A stretch of 11,827 bases of DNA from GCA-003244245 sp035276605 (GTDB taxonomy: Bacteria; Actinomycetota; Actinomycetes; Mycobacteriales; Pseudonocardiaceae). The notes beneath the pieces were generated by a model. That model worked only from the letters and a program-made list of their open reading frames with translations, was not told where the DNA came from and did not search any database. Location: assembly GCA_035276605.1 (NCBI GenBank), contig DATELN010000144.1, positions 1 to 11,827 on the forward strand. Reading direction: 5' to 3'. Within the stretch, counting starts at the first letter, position 1. Every line of letters begins with the position of its first letter. Made by a program: the position numbers and the translations under genes. Below, piece after piece: positions 1 through 6,894 of the stretch.

Positions 1-2
1 CC

Positions 3-1556
3 CTTCGCGGCGTGGTGGCCGGGCAGCTTCGCGACAGTGGTCTGGATCTGAGCGAGACCCGGCAGCTCGACACGGTGCGCCGGTTCGGCACGGTCGGGGC
101 GCTGCTCATGGGGCTGGGTTCACTCGGTGCGGGGACCGCACCGGTGCTCGGCAACCCGGTGGTCGGCCACCTCGTAGTCGGTCTGTTTCCTCGGATGCCC
201 ACCGCGTCGCTGGCCGTGGCCTATACCGGCATTGCCATGGTGGTACTGGCGTGGCTATGGCTCGGGGCGCTGGTCAAACCTGGACGGACACGGCTGGTCT
301 CTCGGGCCCAGCTGGACCGCACGATGCTGATGTGGGCCGTGCCGCTGCTAGTCGCGCCACCGATGTTCAGCCGGGACGTTTACAGCTACCTGGCGCAAAG
401 CGCGATGGTCAATCGCGGCTTAGACCCCTACGTGCTCGGTCCGGCCGAGGCCCTGGGAATAGACCATCCTTTGGTGCGGGGAATCCCCACCATTTGGCGC
501 AATACACCCGCGCCGTACGGGCCGCTGTTCCTCACCCTTGGCCGGCCGATCGACTGGATCGCCGGCGACAACGTCGTGCTCGGCGTGCTGCTACACCGCA
601 CCCTTGCGGTGGCCGGCCTCGTCATGATCGTCTGGGCGCTGCCGCGGCTGGCTCGCCGGGTGGGGGTGTCCGCGGTGTTCGCGCTGTGGCTTGGCGTGGC
701 CAACCCGCTGGTTTTATTTCACCTGGTCAGCGGGGTGCACAACGAGGCTCTGATGATTGGCCTGATGCTGGTCGGCCTGGAGCTAGTGCTGCGCCAGCCA
801 GCGACAGAACTGGCCACGCTCGGCGGAACAGCATTGATCGCGGCTGCGGCGCAGATCAAGGTGCCTGCCGCGCTGGCGTTGGGCTTTGTGGTGGTGTGGT
901 ACGCCCGACGCCGGGGTGGTCGGCTGCGCGATGTGGGATGGGCCGCCACGATGGTCGGCGGAGTCACCGCAGCCACCACCGTGGCAATCGGCCTAGGAAC
1001 CGGCCTGGGCTTCGGTTGGGCTGGCGCGCTGGGCACGCCCAACGTGGTCCGCAGCTGGATGTCAGTGGTGACCGAGCTCGGCTTGCTGGCGGGGTCAATC
1101 GGCAGCCTGCTGGGGTTAGGTGACCACACCACGTCGGTCCTCGCCCTGGTCCGGCTCACCGGACTGGCCGGCGCCGGCGGGGTATGCCTGCTCCTGCTGT
1201 GGCGCTGCTGGCAGAGACGCCTCGACCCGCTGGCTGGGATCGGGGTCGGGCTGGGAGCCGTAGTGTTGCTGGGCCCGGTGGTGCATCCGTGGTACCTGCT
1301 GTGGGCAGTCATCCCGCTGGCGGCAGCAGCCACCCACCCAGCGTTTCGCATCACTGCCACCATCACCTGCGCGGTCCTCGCGGTGGTGGTCGCACCGACC
1401 GGCGCAGACTTCCTGTTCCGGGCCTGGGTATTGCCGTCGACGATCGCGGCGGCGGCCGTGTGCCTGGTCGTGCCGATGTTGTCGATCCGGGGCCGCACGC
1501 CAACGCTGTCCGGGGTGCTACGGGCCAATGCACCCCGATCGACCGGCGCAACCTAG
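3..1556 (+). CDS. mptB: Polyprenol-phosphomannose-dependent alpha-(1->6)-mannosyltransferase, MptB-like (5' end outside window)
   Basis: GT-C family membrane glycosyltransferase. In mycobacteria and corynebacteria MptB transfers mannose from polyprenyl-phosphate-mannose to build the proximal alpha-1,6-mannan core of lipomannan/lipoarabinomannan on the outer face of the plasma membrane. The protein is almost entirely alternating hydrophobic helices, about a dozen. The first begins at RRFGTVGALLMG, followed by a loop leading to PRMPTASLAVAYTG, as in MptB N-termini. Counting from the GTG at 12, the extracellular-loop motif FSRDVYSYL places the likely catalytic Asp at about residue 122, and HPWYLLW lies at about residue 425. 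The frame is open at the left edge. GTG codons at 12 and 15 are possible starts, but mycobacterial MptB is longer (close to 590 residues against about 515 here), so some N-terminal residues probably lie outside. The stop is 5 bases before the ABC ATPase start. The family call is strong; exact linkage specificity is inferred. Confidence 0.85.
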   Translation, partial: LRGVVAGQLRDSGLDLSETRQLDTVRRFGTVGALLMGLGSLGAGTAPVLGNPVVGHLVVGLFPRMPTASLAVAYTGIAMVVLAWLWLGALVKPGRTRLVSRAQLDRTMLMWAVPLLVAPPMFSRDVYSYLAQSAMVNRGLDPYVLGPAEALGIDHPLVRGIPTIWRNTPAPYGPLFLTLGRPIDWIAGDNVVLGVLLHRTLAVAGLVMIVWALPRLARRVGVSAVFALWLGVANPLVLFHLVSGVHNEALMIGLMLVGLELVLRQPATELATLGGTALIAAAAQIKVPAALALGFVVVWYARRRGGRLRDVGWAATMVGGVTAATTVAIGLGTGLGFGWAGALGTPNVVRSWMSVVTELGLLAGSIGSLLGLGDHTTSVLALVRLTGLAGAGGVCLLLLWRCWQRRLDPLAGIGVGLGAVVLLGPVVHPWYLLWAVIPLAAAATHPAFRITATITCAVLAVVVAPTGADFLFRAWVLPSTIAAAAVCLVVPMLSIRGRTPTLSGVLRANAPRSTGAT

Positions 1557-1561
1557 GCTTG

Positions 1562-2503
1562 GTGAACGTGACCCCGCCCGCGTCATCGGCAGCTGTCGAA
1601 GTCTGCGGCCTGGTCCGCAAATTCGGCACGGTCCGCGCGGTAGACGGCCTTGATCTGCGGGTGCAGCCGGCGACCGTGCTGGCCTTGCTGGGTCCCAATG
1701 GAGCCGGCAAGACCACCACGGTCGAGGTGTGCGAGGGATTCCTGCGCCCGGATGCCGGGATGGTCCGTGTGCTGGGTTTGGACCCGATTGCCGACAGCGC
1801 CACTCTGCGCCCCCGAATGGGGGTGATGCCCCAAGGCGGTGGCGCCTACCCGGGCGTGCGCGCCGCGGAAATGCTCGGCTTGGTCGCCGTCTGCTCGGCA
1901 CGGCCGCTGGACGTCGGGTGGCTGCTGGACGTCCTGGGGCTGGCGGGGGTGGCCCGCGTGCCATACAAGCGATTGTCCGGTGGCCAGCAGCAACGGCTCG
2001 CGCTGGCCTGCGCACTGGTCGGGCGGCCGGAGGTGGTGTTCCTCGACGAGCCCACCGCGGGCATGGATCCGCAAGCCAGGCGCCTGGTCTGGGACATCAT
2101 CGCCAGCTTGCGCGCCGACGGCGTCAGTGTGCTGTTCACCACGCATCTGATGGAGGAGGCCGAGGCGCTGGCCGACCAGGTGGTGATCATCGACCATGGC
2201 CGGGTAGTGGCCGAGGGCAGCCCCGCTGACCTGACGTCGTCAGGGACGCAGCGGCAACTGCGCTTCCGGGCCCGTGCCGGGCTGGATCTCGGCCCGCTGG
2301 CTACCGCCCTGTCGCAGGACTGCGCGGCCAGCGAACCGCGACCGGGTGAGTACGTTGTCGATGGGCTGATCGATCCCCAAGTGATGGCCACCGTCACTGC
2401 GTGGTGTGCCCAGCAAGGCGTGTTCGCTGAGGATCTGCGGGTGAGCCGGCGCAGTTTGGAGGACGTCTTCCTGGAGCTCACCGGTCGGGAGCTGCGATCG
2501 TGA
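1562..2503 (+). CDS. ABC transporter ATP-binding protein (DrrA/CcmA-like exporter ATPase)
   Basis: Cytoplasmic ATPase subunit that powers the ABC-2 permease encoded next. With the GTG at 1562 as residue 1 (313 aa), all nucleotide-binding motifs are present: Walker A GPNGAGKTT at 44-52, Q-loop around Q91 (MPQGGG), signature LSGGQQQ at 138-144, Walker B VVFLDEP at 158-164, D-loop near D169, and the switch His at H195 (TTHLMEEAE). A C-terminal extension of about 100 residues, ending LEDVFLELTGRELRS, is typical of daunorubicin-resistance and multidrug-type exporter ATPases. A second GTG at 1568 is an alternative start; neither has a strong Shine-Dalgarno sequence, which fits translational coupling to mptB (5-base gap). 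It corresponds by position to mycobacterial Rv1458c. The substrate is unknown; the fixed association with mptB suggests, but does not prove, an envelope role. Confidence 0.9.
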   Translation: MNVTPPASSAAVEVCGLVRKFGTVRAVDGLDLRVQPATVLALLGPNGAGKTTTVEVCEGFLRPDAGMVRVLGLDPIADSATLRPRMGVMPQGGGAYPGVRAAEMLGLVAVCSARPLDVGWLLDVLGLAGVARVPYKRLSGGQQQRLALACALVGRPEVVFLDEPTAGMDPQARRLVWDIIASLRADGVSVLFTTHLMEEAEALADQVVIIDHGRVVAEGSPADLTSSGTQRQLRFRARAGLDLGPLATALSQDCAASEPRPGEYVVDGLIDPQVMATVTAWCAQQGVFAEDLRVSRRSLEDVFLELTGRELRS

Positions 2504-3273
2504 CCCCCTTCTCCCCCGGTACCTTCGCCCCCGCCCCCGGCCGCGGCCGGCTGTCACGGATGCTGCTCACCCAAGCTCGCACAGAGTTCGTGCTGACCTT
2601 GCGCAACGGAGAGCAGGTGCTGCTCACGATGCTGATCCCGCTGGGGCTGCTGGTCGGGCTCACCATGCTCAATGTGGTGCCTGTGCCGAGCCCGCGGGTG
2701 GACAACGTCACTCCGCGCATCCTGGCGCTGGCCGTGATGTCGACCGCCTTCACCGGCCAGGCCATCGCGCTGGGCTTCGACCGCCGGTACGGGGTGCTCA
2801 AACGATTGGCCGCCACCTCACTGCCACGCTGGTCACTGGTCGCCGGCCGGATGCTCGCGGTGCTCGGGGTGGTGGTGGTGCAGTTGGTGGTGCTCGGGGC
2901 GGTGGCCCTCGCTCTGGGCTGGCACCTGTCGCCGCCAGGTCTTGCTCCCGCTGTGTTGCTGATCCTCACCGGGACCGCCGCATTCGGCGCGCTCGGGATG
3001 CTGTTAGGTGGCGCGCTGCGGGCCGAGGTCGTACTCGCCGTGGCGAACATGATTTGGCTACTGCTGGTCGTGGCGGGTGGCATCGTGTTGTCCGTGCACG
3101 CCTTGCCCCGCGGGCTGTCCGCGATCGCTGCCGTGCTGCCGTCCGGTGCGCTGGCCGAGGGCCTACGTACCGCCCTGGTCACCGGCATCACCCCCTGGGC
3201 CGCGGTGGGCATACTGCTGGCATGGGCTGCCGCAGCCGGCCTCCTCGCCGCGCGCACGCTGCGCCTGTCCTGA
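2500..3273 (+). CDS. ABC-2 type transporter permease
   Basis: Integral membrane partner of the upstream ATPase. The GTG start overlaps the ATPase stop in the four bases GTGA, so the two subunits should be translationally coupled and made in equal amounts. The 257-residue product has a short cytoplasmic N-terminus rich in Pro and Arg. An amphipathic stretch with TQARTEFVLTLRNGEQ follows, the 'elbow' sequence typical of ABC-2 permeases, and then about six membrane helices. A cytoplasmic loop, GFDRRYGVLKRLAATSLPRW, carries the conserved coupling-helix region with R/K-rich residues. It ends with a hydrophobic helix and RTLRLS. It corresponds to mycobacterial Rv1457c by order and size. Export direction is inferred from the family; the cargo cannot be read from the sequence. 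Confidence 0.88.
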   Translation: MTPFSPGTFAPAPGRGRLSRMLLTQARTEFVLTLRNGEQVLLTMLIPLGLLVGLTMLNVVPVPSPRVDNVTPRILALAVMSTAFTGQAIALGFDRRYGVLKRLAATSLPRWSLVAGRMLAVLGVVVVQLVVLGAVALALGWHLSPPGLAPAVLLILTGTAAFGALGMLLGGALRAEVVLAVANMIWLLLVVAGGIVLSVHALPRGLSAIAAVLPSGALAEGLRTALVTGITPWAAVGILLAWAAAAGLLAARTLRLS

Positions 3274-3299
3274 CTCCCGCGGCGGTCAGATATGGACGG

Positions 3300-3492
3300 T
3301 GTCTCAGCGCACACCGCTCGAGTCAGCTCCACCGACAGCTCGGCGGTCCGCAGAGCGCCCGCGCCCGCGGCAGTACCCCGCGTCCATCGCGGCATGCATC
3401 TGCGGCAGCCGGGTCACCAGGTCGTATGCCAGCCAGAACGCGCGCCAGCTCCTGCCCGGGCGGATCTCCCCCGATTCGCTGGAATCAAACTG
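3300..3492 (-). pseudogene. Possible degraded DUF222 / 13E12-family fragment
   Basis: The gap between the permease and ctaA is otherwise non-coding. On the minus strand it reads through FDSSESGEIRPG, then WRAFWLAYDLVTRLPQMHA and AMDAGY, which resembles the 'lAxxLxxRLPxxxxAmxaG' helix pair of DUF222 proteins (the N-terminal domain of actinobacterial 13E12-type HNH endonucleases). After DAGY this frame loses plausible sequence, while a neighbouring frame continues with LRTAELSVELTRAVCAE, as if a frameshift had occurred. There is no start codon with a ribosome site and no HNH domain. I read it as a relic of a larger gene family that is abundant and mobile in these genomes. The alternative is chance coding potential in high-GC DNA. 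Confidence is low. Confidence 0.35.
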
Positions 3493-3525
3493 TCGAACGC
3501 CCACACACAGCCCGCTAGAAGCTGA

Positions 3526-3536
3526 CACTGACAGTG
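3526..3536. promoter_or_regulatory. Short palindrome upstream of ctaA, possible operator
   Basis: CACTGACAGTG is a palindrome with 5-base arms around a central A, 46 bases upstream of the putative ctaA -10 element. The slightly larger window ACACT-N5-TGAGA (3525-3539) differs by one base from the ACACT-N5-TGTGA site I recall for mycobacterial SufR. It sits in an otherwise featureless spacer, so an operator role is plausible, but chance occurrence of an 11-base palindrome cannot be excluded. Confidence 0.3.
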
Positions 3537-3581
3537 AGAGTGAGCCCCAGACGGCCCCCGATTCGTCCAGAACCAGGCGCC

Positions 3582-3587
3582 TACGAT
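3582..3587 (+). promoter_or_regulatory. -10 element of the ctaA promoter (leaderless mRNA)
   Basis: TACGAT fits the actinobacterial TANNNT -10 consensus. It ends 7 bases before the GTG start codon of ctaA at 3595, so transcription would begin at or next to the G of the GTG, giving a leaderless mRNA. Consistent with this, no Shine-Dalgarno sequence precedes the GTG. No convincing -35 hexamer was seen, as is common for such promoters. Confidence 0.5.
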
Positions 3588-3594
3588 CGGTGTT

Positions 3595-4569
3595 GTGGCC
3601 ACCGCACCTGCCTCGAACCGCGCACTCTCCGCCCTGATGTGGGCGACCGCGATCGCTGCGGTGATCACACAGGCGGGCATCGCGGTGACCGGCTCGGTGG
3701 TCCGGGTGACCGGTTCGGGATTGGGTTGCCCAAGCTGGCCACAGTGCTTTCCGGGCAGCCTGGTGCCGCAGCCGCATCCCGAAGTCGCCGCGCTGCACCA
3801 GTGGATCGAGTTCGGCAACCGATTACTCACCGGCCTGGTCGGTCTGGTCGGGTTGGCCTGCCTGGTCGTCGCGCTGCTGGTACGGCCGCGACGCCGCCGG
3901 CTGATCCTGCTGGCTGCGGCGATGCCGGCCGGTGTCGTGGTGCAGGCCGTCCTCGGCGGGATCACCGTTCTCGCGGGCCTGGCCTGGTGGACCGTGGCGG
4001 TGCACTTCCTGGTCTCCATGGCGCTGGTGTGGTTGGCGGTGTTGCTGGTCACCGCGGCCACTGAGGGTGACGCGCCGCCGTGCTGGTACCTGCCTGGACC
4101 GCTGCGCGGCTTGCTGTACACCGCCACCGCCGTGCTGGCGGTGTTGCTGATCGCCGGGACGCTGGTGACTGCCGCGGGTCCGCACGCCGGGGACACGGCC
4201 ACTCCGCGGCTCGCCCTCAGCGTGGCTTCGCTGGCGCAGCTGCATGCCGACCTGCTGGTCGGTTTTCTCGGATTGCTCACCGGGTTGGGGTTCACCCTCC
4301 GGGCGATGAACGTGCCCGGCGGCACCTGGCGGCGCTACCTGGTGCTGGTCTGCGTGGTGCTCGCACAGGGCGCGCTTGGCGCCGTGCAATACCTCACCGG
4401 GGTGCCTGAGGTGCTGGTGTCCCTGCATGTGCTGGGCGCCGCTTCCGTGGTCGTGGCAATGGGCGCGCTGTGGGCAGGCTGCCGGGCCCGCGACGACCTA
4501 GCGACCCTCGCTATGGCCAGTGCGCGTCCGCTAGCCAGCGCAGGTACGACAAGCATCGAAGGGCGGTAG
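3595..4569 (+). CDS. ctaA: Heme A synthase (COX15/CtaA family)
   Basis: Multi-pass membrane enzyme that oxidises the C8 methyl of heme O to give heme A for the aa3-type cytochrome c oxidase. The product is 324 aa, the usual length for the eight-helix bacterial CtaA. Visible family marks are the N-terminal GSGLGCPSWPQC loop with the cysteine pair C45/C51 (the disulphide pair of type B CtaA), HQWIEFGNR at 68-76, His137 (VAVHFL), GPHAGD at 195-200, His217 (LAQLHAD) and His278 (SLHVLGA). These three histidines align by spacing with heme ligands of Bacillus CtaA. The usual ExxH ligand reads E72-F-G-N75 here, so the first His is absent, although H68 is close by. The start is GTG at 3595, supported by the -10 element 7 bases upstream. 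The position matches mycobacterial Rv1456c next to the mptB-linked ABC transporter. Confidence 0.93.
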   Translation: MATAPASNRALSALMWATAIAAVITQAGIAVTGSVVRVTGSGLGCPSWPQCFPGSLVPQPHPEVAALHQWIEFGNRLLTGLVGLVGLACLVVALLVRPRRRRLILLAAAMPAGVVVQAVLGGITVLAGLAWWTVAVHFLVSMALVWLAVLLVTAATEGDAPPCWYLPGPLRGLLYTATAVLAVLLIAGTLVTAAGPHAGDTATPRLALSVASLAQLHADLLVGFLGLLTGLGFTLRAMNVPGGTWRRYLVLVCVVLAQGALGAVQYLTGVPEVLVSLHVLGAASVVVAMGALWAGCRARDDLATLAMASARPLASAGTTSIEGR

Positions 4570-4588
4570 TGGCTGAGTACCCGACTAC

Positions 4589-4945
4589 TTGCGGGTGTTT
4601 CCAGAACGCGGGTTCGGCCTGGCCAGCGGATGGCGCCACACCATCGAACAACTCGACGCAGCGCTGGGAGCCGCCCGACTAGTGATCATTTCTAAACCTG
4701 TCAGTTACGGCGCCGTCACCGCGGTGGCGTTCTCGCTCACCTTCGCGGCCCTGTCGGGGATCGGCGCCAGCCGCACGGCCGTGGTCATGACGCTTGAGGC
4801 GGTCACCGCGGCCGCGCTAGGGACGGCCGTCATCGGTGAGCAGCTAGGTCTGCTGCAAGTGATCGGCGGGACGACTGTCCTGGTGGCCGCAGCCCTGATC
4901 GGCGCATCATCTGGTCAGCGCACGCCGGTGCGAACAGGTCAGTAG
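4589..4945 (+). pseudogene. C-terminal remnant of an EamA/DMT-family permease
   Basis: The readable part runs from about base 4700. VSYGAVTAVAFSLTFAALSG, then ASRTAVVMTLEAVTAAALG, then GEQLGLLQVIGGTTVLVAAA match the last three to four helices of a drug/metabolite-transporter (EamA) domain. The GASRTAVVMTLEAVTAA stretch and the following GEQ are the most typical parts. A complete member has about 300 residues and ten helices; only about 80 C-terminal residues are recognisable. The sequence before it (4589-4690) shows no membrane helix and no similarity I recognise. A short independent membrane protein is possible but unlikely. The loss of the first domain suggests a deletion between ctaA and this stub. 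Confidence 0.6.
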
Positions 4946-4967
4946 AGCGAAGTCGACCTTGGTGGCC

Positions 4968-5180
4968 CTATTGGCCGTCTGAGCAGGGTGCGAACACCGC
5001 CCCATACCGCTTCGGTGTGCTGAGTGCTACCTGGGCTCGGGGCTGCGGCGATGACTGCAACCGCAGGATCAAGAACCTGAAGAGCAACACTCCGAGCAAG
5101 CAACAGATCACCCAGACAACCAGCCAGACAAACCACAAGAAGATCAATAAGCCGACTACGCCAATCACCCAAGAATCCAT
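4968..5180 (-). CDS. Small hydrophobic membrane protein, unknown function
   Basis: A 70-residue product starting at ATG 5180 (MDSWVIGVVGLLIFLWFVWL...). Residues about 4-40 are almost uninterrupted hydrophobic residues with many Trp, Phe and Leu and a CC pair, followed by a polar tail rich in Ser, Pro and basic residues. That pattern suggests one long or two tightly packed membrane helices with a short soluble C-terminus. GGGTGA lies about 13 bases upstream, a weak ribosome site; GTG 5192 and TTG 5225 are in-frame alternatives. The region is clearly more AT-rich than its surroundings, which fits T-rich hydrophobic codons on this strand. On the plus strand the same bases give a low-complexity polar sequence (KNLKSNTPSKQQITQTTSQT), unlikely to be protein. 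It is divergent from the DUF885 gene and convergent with the EamA remnant. I do not recognise the family. Confidence 0.55.
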   Translation of the reverse strand: MDSWVIGVVGLLIFLWFVWLVVWVICCLLGVLLFRFLILRLQSSPQPRAQVALSTPKRYGAVFAPCSDGQ

Positions 5181-5214
5181 GGCCAAACCATTCACCCGCA
5201 AGCCCGCGATTCCA

Positions 5215-5243
5215 CCAATACTCAAATTCGAGCATCAAATCAA
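5215..5243 (-). promoter_or_regulatory. Possible promoter of the small membrane protein gene
   Basis: On the minus strand TTGATT (5243-5238) and TATTGG (5220-5215) are separated by 17 bases, about 35 bases upstream of the ATG at 5180. The -35 is good, but the -10 lacks the final T of the consensus. It lies in the divergent spacer between this gene and the DUF885 gene. Confidence 0.25.
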
Positions 5244-5275
5244 GGCGGTCGCCCGCTTCGCGAATGTGAATGCGC

Positions 5276-5281
5276 TAGTTT
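5276..5281 (+). promoter_or_regulatory. Possible -10 element for the DUF885 gene
   Basis: TAGTTT fits TANNNT and ends 8 bases before the GTG at 5290. No Shine-Dalgarno sequence precedes that GTG, so a leaderless transcript is plausible. This also supports 5290 rather than an upstream codon as the real start. Confidence 0.3.
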
Positions 5282-5289
5282 CGACAGCC

Positions 5290-6885
5290 GTGAGCCACGA
5301 TTCTGGAACTGATCCCGTCGCCGCGTATCTTGACTGGTACTTCGACCAGCACCCGGTGCACGCCGATGCGCTCGGCGCGGTCGGGTACGCCCACCGGCTC
5401 GGCAACTTCAGCGCCGAGGACTTCGACAGCCGGAACCGGCAGGCTGCGCAATGGCTGGCCCGGTTCGAGGCCGAACCGTCTGGGATCGACCGGGATCTCA
5501 TCGTGTCAGCGCTGCGGGGAACGCTGCTGATGGCCAGCTGGCCAGGGTGGCGGCGGGATCCGTCGGTATATCTCAGCCCGGTGTTCGCCGGCTTGCTACA
5601 CCCATTCCTGCACCAGCTTCGTCCCGAACCCGAACTGGTGCACGGGGTGCTGTCCCGGCTGGCAGAGGTTCCCCAGGTGCTGGCGGCATGCCGGGACAAC
5701 CTGGACGCCAAGTTATCGGCTCCCAGACTCGTGCGCCGGGCGCTAAGGCAGGCCGCGGCCGGACCGGCGTTCCTACGCAACTCGCTGCCCGCCGAGGTGC
5801 AAGACCCCGCGTTGCGCGCCCGTTTGGCGGACGCAGCGGTGCCCGCAGTCCAGGCATTTGAGGAGACCAGTCGATTTCTCACCGACTTCGCCGAGCGTGC
5901 CATCGGTGACTGGCGGATGGGCGAGAAACTCTACTCGGCCTTGCTCATGCAGCGTGAACTGCTCGATTACGGTGCCCACGAGCTGCACTGCCGCGGCGTA
6001 GCGGCCTGGGACGCACTCGATGTGCAGATGCGGGAGCTGGCCGTCCAGGTTCCCGGTGGCATCGCCGACTGGCGAGTCACCATGGAGACCCTCCAGGACG
6101 ATCACCCGCCGACGGTCGAGGCGATGCGCGCGGAGTACGAGGCCGAAACAGCCCGAGCCCGAGCCTTCCTCGCCGACCACGAGCTGGTCACCTTCGCCGA
6201 GGGCGAGCAGTGCCGGGTGGTGCCTGCGCCGGCCTATCAGCGTTCGATCATGGCGGTGGCCTCGTACCTGCAACCACCGGCGCTGACCCGGTCGCGGCTG
6301 GGGCACTTCTTCGTGCCCTACACCCCAGACGGCGCCACCGAGGAACAGATCACCCAGCGGCTGCGCACCAACGCCCGCGCGCAGCTGCCGACCATCGCCG
6401 TACACGAGACCTATCCCGGCCACCACTGGCAGCTGTCCTGGGCGGCGCAGGCCTCCCCCGCGGTACGGGCGGTGCATCGCAGCGCCTTCTTCGCCGAGGG
6501 TTGGGCGCTGTACGCCGAGGGCATGATGCGCGAACAGGGATACTTCACCGACCCGGCGCACGAGCTCGCCCACCTGGACGCCCGGATCTTCCGGGCAGCC
6601 CGAATGGTCGTAGATACCGCACTGCACTGCGCCGAGATGGATGAGCGGCAGGCTGAGCAGTTCATGGCCACCCACGCGTCGCTGTCGACCGAAACCACCA
6701 AGGCCGAAGTCGACCGGTACTGCGCCTGGCCGACTCAGGCTCCGTCCTACCTCACCGGCTGCCTGGAGATCGAGCAGCTGCGCACCCAGTGGCCGGGCCA
6801 GCTGCGAGATTTCCACGACACTCTGGCCGGCTCCGGCTGCCTGCCGCTTGGCCTCGCGAAGCGGGCGCTGGCCGACAACTCATAG
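5290..6885 (+). CDS. DUF885 family protein, putative zinc metallopeptidase
   Basis: A 531-residue soluble protein of the DUF885 family (Pfam PF05960). The metal site is visible: HETYPGHH at residues 372-379 is the family's HExxxGHH-type zinc motif, and EGWALYAE at 403-410 supplies the downstream acidic ligand. The N-terminal half is helical, starting with DPVAAYLDWYFDQHPVHADALG, a typical DUF885 opening that argues for the GTG at 5290. The frame stays open upstream to 5017, but that extension is low complexity and overlaps the opposite-strand small gene. No signal peptide is seen from 5290, so a cytoplasmic location is inferred. Family architecture suggests peptide-bond hydrolysis, with the substrate unknown. 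The stop lies 9 bases before qor, so the two are probably co-transcribed. Confidence 0.88.
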   Translation: MSHDSGTDPVAAYLDWYFDQHPVHADALGAVGYAHRLGNFSAEDFDSRNRQAAQWLARFEAEPSGIDRDLIVSALRGTLLMASWPGWRRDPSVYLSPVFAGLLHPFLHQLRPEPELVHGVLSRLAEVPQVLAACRDNLDAKLSAPRLVRRALRQAAAGPAFLRNSLPAEVQDPALRARLADAAVPAVQAFEETSRFLTDFAERAIGDWRMGEKLYSALLMQRELLDYGAHELHCRGVAAWDALDVQMRELAVQVPGGIADWRVTMETLQDDHPPTVEAMRAEYEAETARARAFLADHELVTFAEGEQCRVVPAPAYQRSIMAVASYLQPPALTRSRLGHFFVPYTPDGATEEQITQRLRTNARAQLPTIAVHETYPGHHWQLSWAAQASPAVRAVHRSAFFAEGWALYAEGMMREQGYFTDPAHELAHLDARIFRAARMVVDTALHCAEMDERQAEQFMATHASLSTETTKAEVDRYCAWPTQAPSYLTGCLEIEQLRTQWPGQLRDFHDTLAGSGCLPLGLAKRALADNS

Positions 6886-6894
6886 GGTGACGCC

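Noticed and set aside
719..1528. Long minus-strand frame antisense to mptB
   Set aside because: Its Ser/Thr/Arg/Pro-rich translation is typical of the antisense of a high-GC membrane gene; no motif or ribosome site.
1184..1561. Upstream extension of the ABC ATPase frame into mptB
   Set aside because: The extra sequence is a shadow of mptB in another frame. The ATPase domain needs only the start at 1562 or 1568.
3537..3546. Small direct repeat GTGAGAGTGAG upstream of ctaA as a tandem array
   Set aside because: Only two short copies; too little to call a repeat element.
4939..5238. Alternative 99-residue minus-strand frame over the AT-rich island
   Set aside because: It has mixed composition and no coherent helix pattern; the overlapping frame ending at 4968 is a much better small-protein candidate.
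5017..5289. N-terminal extension of the DUF885 protein from the upstream in-frame ATG at 5017
   Set aside because: The added 91 residues are polar low complexity and lie opposite a far more protein-like hydrophobic frame. The family normally begins near DPVAAYLDWYF.
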